Below, piece by piece: positions 57,697-64,000 of a stretch of DNA of 64,000 nt. Each line of letters starts with the position of its first letter. Within the stretch, counting starts at the first letter, position 1. This DNA comes from Pseudorhodoferax soli. Lineage in GTDB: Bacteria; Pseudomonadota; Gammaproteobacteria; Burkholderiales; Burkholderiaceae_C. The stretch is taken from NCBI RefSeq assembly GCF_003337555.1, contig NZ_QPJK01000010.1:124001-188000 (forward strand), read 5' to 3'. The notes under the pieces are model-generated. The model was not told the origin of the DNA and searched no databases. It saw only the letters and a program-made list of their open reading frames with translations. A program made the position numbers and the translations under genes.

Positions 57697-60021
57697 TTGG
57701 ACACCCTCGCATCCCCCACCCGTTTCGGCAGCGGCCAGGCGGTTCGCCGGCTCGAAGACGACGCTCTGCTGGCCGGCCGCGGCAAGTTCACCGACGACGT
57801 GGTGCCCGAGGCGCAGCTCCGGGCGGTGTTCGTCCGCTCCCCGTATCCACATGCCAGCATCGTCTCGGTGGATGCCGAGGGCGCACGTGGCATGGCCGGT
57901 GTGGTGGCCGTCTACACCGGGGCCGACCTGGTGGCCAAGGGCGTCAAGCCGCTGCCGGGCACGGCCGGCTTCAAGCGCGCCGATGGCGGGCCCGGCGTCA
58001 CGCCGCCCTTGCACGCCCTGGCGCACGAGCGCGTGCGCTTCGTCGGCGAACCCGTGGCCCTGGTGGTGGCCGAGACGCTGCAGCAGGCGCGCGACGCGGC
58101 CGAGGCGGTGTTCGTGGACTACGCCGAACTGCCGGCCGTGACCACGCTGGCGCAGGCCTTGTCTGCCGGTGCGCCGGTGCTGACCGATGCCGCCCCCGAC
58201 AACATCGCCGCCGAGATGCGCCACGGCAGCGTCCAGGCCACGGCAGAGGCTTTTGCCCGCGCGCGCCACCATGTCACGCTGGACCTCACGCACCAGCGCC
58301 TGGCCGCATTGACACTGGAGCCGCGCAGCGTGCTCGCCGGTGTCGACCCGGACGATGGCCGGCTGACGATCCGCATGTCCACGCAGATGCCCTCGGGCGT
58401 GCGCAACACCGTGGCCGACGCGCTGGGCATCGCCCGCGAGCAGGCGCGCGTGCTGGTCGGCGACGTGGGCGGCGGCTTCGGCATGAAGACCGGCGCCTAC
58501 CTCGAGGACGTGGCCCTGGCGCATGCCGCGCACCAGCTGCGCCGCAGCGTGAAGTGGGTGGCCGACCGCAGCGAGGAGTTCCTGTCTACCTACCACGGCC
58601 GCGACGTGCAGACGCATGCCGAACTGGCGCTGGACGAACACGGCAAGATCCTTGCGCTGCGCATCGCCTCGCAGGCCAATGTGGGCGCCTACGCCACCGG
58701 CACCGGCGTGGCCATCCAGCTGCTGATCGGCCCCTGGGTGCAGACCAGCGTCTACGACATCCAGACCATCGACTTCCGCTTCCAGGCGGTGCTGACCAAC
58801 CAGGCGCCCACGGGGGCCTACCGCGGCGCAGGCCGGCCCGAGGCCATCTTCAACATCGAGCGGCTGATGGACGAGGCCGCGCGCCAGACCGGCATCGACC
58901 GCATCGCGCTGCGTCGGGCCAACTTCATCCGCCCCGAGCAGATGCCGTACAAGAACCCGATGGCGCAGACCTACGACACGGGCGCCTTCGAGCAGCAGAT
59001 GAACCAGGCCCTGGAGCTGGCCGACTGGAGCGGCTTCGACGCGCGGGCCAAGGCGTCTGCCGCGCGGGGCAAGTGGCGCGGCCAGGGCATCGCCACCTTC
59101 CTGGAATGGACCGGGGGCAACGTGTTCGAGGAACGCGTGACGGTGGAGGTGCAGGCCGACGGCATGATCGAGGTGTTCTCGGCCGTCAACGCCATGGGCC
59201 AGGGCATCGCCACCTCGCTCGCGCAGCTGGTGGTCGACACCTTCGGCGTGCCGGCCGAGAAGGTGCGCGTGGTGCTGGGCGATACCGACCGCGGCGACGG
59301 CTTCGGCAGCGCCGGTTCGCGCTCCATCTTCACGGGCGGCTCCGCCGTGCGCGTGGGCAGCGAGCGCACCATCGACAAGGCGCGCGAACTCGCGGCCAAG
59401 GAACTGGAGGCCGCCGCCGAAGACATCCGCTACGAGCAAGGTGCCTTCACGGTGGCCGGCACCGACCTCAAGATCGGCCTGTTCGAACTGGCTGCGCGCC
59501 AGCCCGAGCGGCGCATCTTCATGGACTCCACCAGCAGCGTGGCCGGCCCGACCTGGCCCAACGGCTGCCACATCAGCGAGATCGAGGTCGATCCGCAGAC
59601 CGGCTCCGTGGAGGTCGTGGCCTATGCCTCGATGAACGACGTGGGCCGCGTGATCAACCCGCTGATCGTGACCGGCCAGCTCGACGGCGGCGCCGTGCAG
59701 GGCATCGGCCAGGCGCTGTGCGAGGAGGTGGTCTACGACCGCGAAACCGGCCAGCCCGTCGCCGGCAGCCTGATGGACTACGCCGTGCCGCGTGCCGACA
59801 TCCTGCAGGCCGACTTCGTCACGCGCATGGACCAGAGCGTGCCCTGCAAGAACAACCCGCTGGGCGTGAAGGGCGTGGGCGAGCTGGGCACCATCGGCGC
59901 CACGCCGGCCATCGTCAACGCCGTGGCCGATGCGCTGGCGCGCAACGGGCTGGCGGGCAAGACGACGCAGCTGCAGATGCCGGTGACGGCACCGCGGCTG
60001 TGGACGCTGATGCACGGTTGA
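57697..60021 (+). CDS. xanthine dehydrogenase-family molybdopterin-binding large subunit (lone)
   Basis: 774-aa large subunit of a molybdenum hydroxylase, which hydroxylates aldehydes, N-heterocycles or CO-like substrates using water. The first domain (RRLEDDALLAGRGKFTDDV) precedes Moco-binding motifs GDVGGGFGMKTGAYLED, GAYRGAGRPEAIFNIERLMD and FGSAGSRS, and catalytic Glu729 in GVGELGTIG. AYRGAGRPE (not AYxCSFR) excludes form I CO dehydrogenase. TTG 57697 fits the family N-terminus with AAAGG upstream. No FAD or 2Fe-2S subunit genes flank it, which is unusual: they normally lie together. Confidence 0.92.
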   Translation: MDTLASPTRFGSGQAVRRLEDDALLAGRGKFTDDVVPEAQLRAVFVRSPYPHASIVSVDAEGARGMAGVVAVYTGADLVAKGVKPLPGTAGFKRADGGPGVTPPLHALAHERVRFVGEPVALVVAETLQQARDAAEAVFVDYAELPAVTTLAQALSAGAPVLTDAAPDNIAAEMRHGSVQATAEAFARARHHVTLDLTHQRLAALTLEPRSVLAGVDPDDGRLTIRMSTQMPSGVRNTVADALGIAREQARVLVGDVGGGFGMKTGAYLEDVALAHAAHQLRRSVKWVADRSEEFLSTYHGRDVQTHAELALDEHGKILALRIASQANVGAYATGTGVAIQLLIGPWVQTSVYDIQTIDFRFQAVLTNQAPTGAYRGAGRPEAIFNIERLMDEAARQTGIDRIALRRANFIRPEQMPYKNPMAQTYDTGAFEQQMNQALELADWSGFDARAKASAARGKWRGQGIATFLEWTGGNVFEERVTVEVQADGMIEVFSAVNAMGQGIATSLAQLVVDTFGVPAEKVRVVLGDTDRGDGFGSAGSRSIFTGGSAVRVGSERTIDKARELAAKELEAAAEDIRYEQGAFTVAGTDLKIGLFELAARQPERRIFMDSTSSVAGPTWPNGCHISEIEVDPQTGSVEVVAYASMNDVGRVINPLIVTGQLDGGAVQGIGQALCEEVVYDRETGQPVAGSLMDYAVPRADILQADFVTRMDQSVPCKNNPLGVKGVGELGTIGATPAIVNAVADALARNGLAGKTTQLQMPVTAPRLWTLMHG

Positions 60022-60036
60022 GCACCGGCAGCCGGC

Positions 60037-60051
60037 CGCGCCAAGGGCGCG
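60037..60051 (+). terminator. hairpin after the molybdenum hydroxylase gene
   Basis: CGCGCC-AAG-GGCGCG, perfect 6-bp arms, 15 bp after the hydroxylase stop and 33 bp before the GFA gene. No T-run, so weak. Confidence 0.35.
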
Positions 60052-60083
60052 TCCGACATCGCCTGCATCGAACGAGGAACAGC

Positions 60084-60491
60084 ATGAAAGTCGAAGGCCA
60101 ATGCCATTGCGGTGCGCTTGCGTTCGAGGCGCAGGTGGAACCGGGCACCACGACGGTCTGCCATTGCACGGATTGCCAGACGCATTCCGGCTCCGCATTC
60201 AGGGCCAACATTTCGGCGCCGGCTGCCAGCTTTCGGCTGCTGCGGGGCGAACCCCGCACCTACGTCAAGACCGCGGCCAGCGGCGCGCGGCGGGTGCTGG
60301 CGTTCTGCGGCGACTGTGGCAGCCCGCTCTATGCTTGCGCAGAGGAGAACCCGCAGTCCTACTCGCTGCGCACCGGCGTGCTGCAACAGCGGCATGCACT
60401 GGGGGCACCGCAGCGCGAGATCTGGACCCGCCGCCGCCTGGGCTGGGTGGCGTTGGCCGGCGTGGGCACAAGCTGCGACGGCCAGCCGTGA
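60084..60491 (+). CDS. GFA family zinc-binding protein
   Basis: 135 aa with the glutathione-dependent formaldehyde-activating enzyme fold. Zinc cysteines: GQCHCGALAFEAQ, VCHCTDCQTHSGSAFRA and AFCGDCGSPLYAC. Many family members do not react with formaldehyde, so substrate is open. ATG 60084 with GAGGAA upstream. May share a transcript with the hydroxylase gene. Confidence 0.92.
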   Translation: MKVEGQCHCGALAFEAQVEPGTTTVCHCTDCQTHSGSAFRANISAPAASFRLLRGEPRTYVKTAASGARRVLAFCGDCGSPLYACAEENPQSYSLRTGVLQQRHALGAPQREIWTRRRLGWVALAGVGTSCDGQP

Positions 60492-60516
60492 CGGGCGGGA
60501 AGCGCGTGCGCGGGGC

Positions 60517-61167
60517 TCAGGCCTGGCCGACCGCCTGGCGCATCGCGCCCACCAGCGTGGCGGGCTCCTGTGCGCCCGACACCGCGAGCTTGCGGTTGAA
60601 GATGAAGAAGGGCACGCCGCTCACGCCCATCTGGCGGGCTTGCTGGTCGGCGTCGTCGATGGTGGCGAGGGCCTCGGGGTCGTCCAGGTGCGCGCGCGCG
60701 GCTGCGGCGTCCAGGCCGGCCTCGGCGGCGATGGCGGCCAGCACCTCGGCATCGCCGACGAAGCGGTTCTCGATGAAGTAGGCGCGCAGCAGGCGTTCCT
60801 TCACCTCGGTGGCGTCGGCCCCGCTGCGCTGCGCGAAGTCGATCAGCGCATGGGCCAGCCGCGTGTTCGGCTGGCGCGTGATGCCGTCGATGTTGAGCTC
60901 CAGCCCGGCCGTGCGGCCGGCGGCGCGCACGCGCTCGTAGACCGTGGCGGCGCGTTCGGGCCCGCCGAACTTCTCTTCGAGATAGGCCTTGCGGTCGATG
61001 CCCTCGGCCGGGAGATCGGGATTGAGCTGGAACGGATGCCAGGTGATCTGCACGGGCGGCAGGTCGGCCGCCTCGGGGCTGGCCAGCGCGGCTTCGAGCC
61101 GCCGCTTGCCGATGTAGCACCAGGGGCAGACCACGTCGGAGACGATGTCGATGCGCAGCGGTTCCAT
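60517..61167 (-). CDS. DsbA/FrnE family thiol oxidoreductase
   Basis: 216-aa thioredoxin-fold protein without a signal peptide, so cytoplasmic FrnE type. Active site CPWC at residues 14-17 (DIVSDVVCPWCYIGKRRLE), helical insert, then cis-Pro loop GVSGVPFFIFN. Could act as a disulfide isomerase or GST-like 2-hydroxychromene-carboxylate-type isomerase. ATG 61167. Lies 1 bp after the DUF2889 gene in the same minus-strand unit. Confidence 0.93.
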   Translation of the reverse strand: MEPLRIDIVSDVVCPWCYIGKRRLEAALASPEAADLPPVQITWHPFQLNPDLPAEGIDRKAYLEEKFGGPERAATVYERVRAAGRTAGLELNIDGITRQPNTRLAHALIDFAQRSGADATEVKERLLRAYFIENRFVGDAEVLAAIAAEAGLDAAAARAHLDDPEALATIDDADQQARQMGVSGVPFFIFNRKLAVSGAQEPATLVGAMRQAVGQA

Positions 61168-61168
61168 G

Positions 61169-61744
61169 TCACTGTCCTTGCCGGCGGTGCCAGCCGATGA
61201 ATTGGGGTGCGATGCGTGCAATCACCGGGCCATCGAAGTCCCAGGACATGCAGCCGCCCATGAAGAAGGGCGGGGTGGTGCGCACGGGCTCGGGTTCGCC
61301 GCGCTGCTGGCGCAGGTGGTCGCGGTAGGCTCCCAGGGTCTGGAACGCGGCCGTGGCGGTGCCGAACAGCAGTTCGCGCAGATGCGTGCAGCCGCGCGTG
61401 CTGCCGATGGCCTCGTCCAGCGCACGGCGCCAGCCACGGCCCAGCGTGGCGCCGATCAGCTGGCGCACGGGCGGCTCGGCGCGCGGGCATTCCTCGAACG
61501 GCGTGGTCAGCATGGCGGCGTGGATGTCGACGATGGTCATGTTGTCGTCGATGGTCACGCGCACCTCCATGTCGTGCACGGGCGCACCGGCGGCGCGCTC
61601 GCGGCCACGCACGGTCTTGCCGTAGGGCTTGGTGTCGCGCAGGTGGCCTTCGATGTCCCACAGGCCATCTTCGCGGTGGAAGCCGCGGTAGCTGATGCGG
61701 CGGTCGTGCGCGGTCGCGCGGGGGGCGGGAGGCGGAAGGGGCAT
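61169..61744 (-). CDS. DUF2889 family protein
   Basis: 191 aa: HDRRISYRGFHREDGLWDIEGHLRDTKPYGKT, then VHDMEVRVTIDDNMTIVDIHAAMLTTPFEECP, GCTHLRELLFGTATAAFQTL and CMSWDFDGPVIAR. This is the full pattern of DUF2889, often linked to aromatic or CoA catabolic clusters; function unknown. ATG 61744 gives the correct N-terminus; the frame is open much further upstream but overlaps the MFS gene. Between MFS and DsbA genes. Confidence 0.88.
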   Translation of the reverse strand: MPLPPPAPRATAHDRRISYRGFHREDGLWDIEGHLRDTKPYGKTVRGRERAAGAPVHDMEVRVTIDDNMTIVDIHAAMLTTPFEECPRAEPPVRQLIGATLGRGWRRALDEAIGSTRGCTHLRELLFGTATAAFQTLGAYRDHLRQQRGEPEPVRTTPPFFMGGCMSWDFDGPVIARIAPQFIGWHRRQGQ

Positions 61745-61839
61745 GGCGCTGGCAAATCGGCTGGCAAAGCGAAATTCTAGGAGTCCCGCCCTGGCGGCGC
61801 ACAGGCCGGGCGCAATGGCCCGACGCGTGGGCGACAGGC

Positions 61840-63069
61840 TCAGCTGGGCTTGCGCGCGAACAGGAAGAGCAGCGAACCGCTGGCCGCCAGCAACGCCAAG
61901 ACCGTGAAACCGGCGCGGTAGTTGCCCGTCAGGTCGACCAGCACGCCGGCCACCAGCGGCCCCGCCACCTGGCCGATGGCGATGATCAGCGTCGACAGGC
62001 CCAGGATCATGCCGATCGCATTGCGGCCGAAGTAGTCGGCGCGGATCGCCTGCATGAGCGGCCCGCGCAGGCCCCAGGCCATGCCGTGCAGCACCGCAAA
62101 AGCCGCCACCATCGCAGTGGCGTGGTGGCCGTAGGTCAGCAGCAGCAGCGCCACGCCGTGGGCCAGCATGCAGCCGGCCGAGAGGTAGCGCTTGTCGTAG
62201 CGGTCGCCGATCAGCCAGCCCAGCAGCACGCCGCCGATCTGCGCGCCGGTCAGCAAGGTGATGACCAGCGCGGCCTGCGCCACGCTGTAGCCCAGGCCTT
62301 CCTTCATGTGGCTGATGGCGTGCACATTGACGGCCGTGACGACCAGCAGCGCGAAGCCGTGGCCCAGGCCCAGCAGCCAGAACGCGCGCGTGCGCAGCGC
62401 CTCGCGCGCCGTGAATTCGCGCTGCGGCGCGGCAGTGGGCGCCGTGCCGGCGCCTGCGGTGGGGGGCGGCGGGGCTGGGTCGCCATCCACCGTCGCGCCG
62501 TGGTCCTCGGGCCGGCTGCGGAACATGGAGGCCAGCGGCCAGCCGACCACGATGGACACCACGCCCGAGGCGAAAGCCGTGGCGCGCCAGCCGTAGGTCA
62601 GCATCGACCAGGCCACGATGGGCACGAACAGCCCGCCCATGGCCATGCCCAGGTTCATGGCCGACAGCGCCCGCGCGCGCTTGCGCGAGAACCAGCGGAT
62701 CACGGCCACGTTGATGGGGAAGTAGCCCGACAGGCTGGTGCCGACCGCGATGACGGCCACCGCCATGTAGAACTCGCCGACGCTGTCGATGCGGCTCAGC
62801 AGCATGAAGCCGATGCCGAAGGCCACGACGCCGGCGCGGATCATGGCGCGCGGCCCGATCCTGTCCACCAGCCAGCCCAGCACCGGGCCGAGCAGCGCGG
62901 ACTCGGCCGACTGCATGGCGGCGGCACCCGACAGCGTGGTCTTGCTCCAGCCACGCTCTTCTGCCAGCACGGCCACATAGGCGCCGAAGGCCTGTTGCAG
63001 CAGCATGGCCTGCAGGAATTGCAGGCCGCCACCCGCGCCGACCATGCGCCAGCCGTAGAAGATCTTCAT
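61840..63069 (-). CDS. MFS transporter (monocarboxylate/oxalate-formate type)
   Basis: 409-aa twelve-helix major facilitator. N-terminus MKIFYGWRMVGAGGGLQFL and AFGAYVAVLAEERGWSKTTLSGA; loop 2-3 GWLVDRIGPRAMI and RWFSRKRARALSAMNLGMAMGG; long central loop ~195-235; second-half GWLIGDRYDKRYLS. Typical of carboxylate MFS transporters in Burkholderiales. ATG 63069. Divergent (59 bp) from the ArgP-like regulator gene, a plausible controller. Heads the minus-strand MFS-DUF2889-DsbA unit. Confidence 0.93.
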   Translation of the reverse strand: MKIFYGWRMVGAGGGLQFLQAMLLQQAFGAYVAVLAEERGWSKTTLSGAAAMQSAESALLGPVLGWLVDRIGPRAMIRAGVVAFGIGFMLLSRIDSVGEFYMAVAVIAVGTSLSGYFPINVAVIRWFSRKRARALSAMNLGMAMGGLFVPIVAWSMLTYGWRATAFASGVVSIVVGWPLASMFRSRPEDHGATVDGDPAPPPPTAGAGTAPTAAPQREFTAREALRTRAFWLLGLGHGFALLVVTAVNVHAISHMKEGLGYSVAQAALVITLLTGAQIGGVLLGWLIGDRYDKRYLSAGCMLAHGVALLLLTYGHHATAMVAAFAVLHGMAWGLRGPLMQAIRADYFGRNAIGMILGLSTLIIAIGQVAGPLVAGVLVDLTGNYRAGFTVLALLAASGSLLFLFARKPS

Positions 63070-63128
63070 CGGTGTGGCGCGCGGCGCCGTCTCCTCTTGT
63101 CGTGGCGCTGACCATACCATCGCCCCCC

Positions 63129-64000
63129 ATGCACATGTTCGATCCCGATGCGCTGGAATGCCTGGCCGCCATCGTCGAGGAGGGGGGCTTCGAGCGCGCT
63201 GCGCAGCGCCTGCACATCACGCAGTCGGCGGTGTCGCAGCGGCTGCAGGCGTTGGAAGCGCAGGCCGGCACGGTGCTGCTGGTGCGGCGCCCGCTCAAGG
63301 CCACGCCGGCCGGGCAGCTGCTGCTCAAGCACACGCGCCAGCTGCGGTTGCTGCGCGCCGACCTGGACCGCGACATGCGCGCGTTCGCGCCCCAGGCCAG
63401 CGGCCGCCTGCGCGAGCAGGAACGCGTGGCCGTCGCCGTGAACGCCGACAGCATCGCCACCTGGGTGTTGCCGGCGCTGCGCGAGCCGGTGGCCCAGGGC
63501 TTGCCGCTGGAAATCATCGCGGACGACCAGGACTTCACGCAGGAGTGGCTGCGCGAGGGCCAGGTGCTGGGCTGCGTGACCACGCTGGACCAGGCCCTGC
63601 GCGGTTGCCGCATGGTGCCGCTGGGGGCGATGCGCTATGTGGCCGTGGCGGCGCCGGCGTTCGCACAGCAACGGCTGGGCGGAGCGCTCACGCCGCACAA
63701 CTTCCACCAGGTGCCTTTCGTGGCGTTCAACCGCAAGGACGACATGCAGCGGGAATTCGTGTCGGCGCGGCTGGGCTTGCCGCGGCTGGCGCTGAACCAG
63801 CTGTTCGTGCCGAGTTCGGAAGGCCAGGTGCGCGCCGTGCTGGCCGGCTGGGGCGCCAGCGTGGTGCCCGAACTGCTGGTGCGCGGCCAGTTGGCGAGCG
63901 GCGAACTCGTGGACATCGCGCCGGGCCACGCCGAGCGCGTGGCGCTGTACTGGCACTGCTGGAACCTGGAGTCCGAGGTGCTGGACGGACTCAGCCAGGC
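63129..64000 (+). CDS. LysR family regulator, ArgP/IciA-like (truncated by window end)
   Basis: At least 290 codons, open at the right edge. HTH ALECLAAIVEEGGFERAAQRLHITQSAVSQRLQALE, effector domain with AVAVNADSIATWVLPALRE, WLREGQVLGCVTTLDQALRGC, VAFNRKDDMQREFV and ALYWHCWNLESEVLDGLS, features specific to ArgP/LysG, which regulate amino-acid (Arg/Lys) exporters in response to basic amino acids. Here the divergent gene is an MFS transporter, not a LysE/ArgO exporter. ATG 63129 (or 63135, two residues shorter). Confidence 0.93.
   Translation, partial: MHMFDPDALECLAAIVEEGGFERAAQRLHITQSAVSQRLQALEAQAGTVLLVRRPLKATPAGQLLLKHTRQLRLLRADLDRDMRAFAPQASGRLREQERVAVAVNADSIATWVLPALREPVAQGLPLEIIADDQDFTQEWLREGQVLGCVTTLDQALRGCRMVPLGAMRYVAVAAPAFAQQRLGGALTPHNFHQVPFVAFNRKDDMQREFVSARLGLPRLALNQLFVPSSEGQVRAVLAGWGASVVPELLVRGQLASGELVDIAPGHAERVALYWHCWNLESEVLDGLSQ

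Noticed and set aside
57505-60198. 897-codon minus-strand frame opposite the molybdenum hydroxylase gene
   Set aside because: Composition is His/Arg/Gly/Val-rich, typical of the antisense of a high-GC gene; the plus-strand gene has all family motifs.
1-64000. tRNA, rRNA, CRISPR, prophage or transposase genes
   Set aside because: I scanned for cloverleaf-like G/C stems, spaced direct repeats and recombinase motifs and saw none that could be supported.

Overview
The window is high-GC (mostly G or C in third codon positions), densely packed, single-chromosome-type bacterial DNA. Gene content points to a betaproteobacterium of the order Burkholderiales, most likely family Comamonadaceae. The reasons are four Bug-type periplasmic receptors, many LysR regulators, CoA-dependent catabolic genes, and an mnmG-rsmG-parA-parB block with perfect parS sites. 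No rRNA, tRNA, CRISPR array, insertion sequence or prophage is visible. Species cannot be named from sequence alone.

Layout. (1) 1-4.1 kb: bactofilin, then an Old Yellow Enzyme-type reductase and a glutathione S-transferase on the minus strand, a small DUF1328 membrane protein, a small hypothetical and a transglutaminase-like protease. (2) 4.1-11.5 kb: an AraC-type regulator divergent from a complete branched-chain-type ABC uptake operon (receptor, two permeases, two ATPases), followed by an aryl-aldehyde-type dehydrogenase. A 322-bp non-coding inverted-repeat element separates the two ATPase genes. (3) 11.5-16 kb: a PAS-GGDEF-EAL-REC signalling protein with a degenerate GGDEF domain, a divergent SDR/LysR pair with a palindromic site between them, and a cysteine-cluster protein. 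(4) 16-23 kb: a core replication/segregation locus in one transcription direction: vapBC-like toxin-antitoxin, mnmG, rsmG, lysE-type exporter, parA, small serine hydrolase, parB and a membrane-anchored methyltransferase. Two parS sites lie inside mnmG and rsmG. (5) 23-24.5 kb: two envelope lipoproteins.

(6) 24.6-46.6 kb: a catabolic region for CoA-activated organic acids. A D-lactate-dehydrogenase-type flavoprotein is divergent from an operon of a DUF35 zinc-ribbon protein, a thiolase-like protein lacking the nucleophilic cysteine, an acyl-CoA dehydrogenase, an MmgE/PrpD protein and an SDR. Then come a Bug receptor with a good sigma-54 promoter candidate and a BAAT-type hydrolase, an ABC receptor, a LysR/bile-acid-symporter pair and an orphan gene of atypical codon use. 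A second LysR is divergent from a seven-gene operon: two Bug receptors, acyl-CoA dehydrogenase, nitronate monooxygenase, acyl-CoA ligase, a third Bug receptor of that operon and a RidA protein. Together these look like uptake, CoA activation, oxidation and C-C cleavage of one or more unidentified carboxylic acids.

(7) 46.6-64 kb: accessory metabolism. It holds an EF-hand protein, cobalamin adenosyltransferase, EamA transporter plus GST plus TetR, PaaI thioesterase, AsmA-like protein, acetoacetyl-CoA synthetase, DUF72, and a minus-strand flavin reductase/EamA/DUF1185 operon. It ends with a lone molybdenum-hydroxylase large subunit, a GFA protein, a minus-strand MFS/DUF2889/DsbA operon, and a truncated ArgP-like LysR gene at the window edge.

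The best candidates for something new are the vapBC module translationally joined to mnmG beside parS, the Cys-less thiolase/DUF35 operon, and the inverted-repeat element inside the ABC operon. All functional statements are inferred from reading the sequence; no database search was run.
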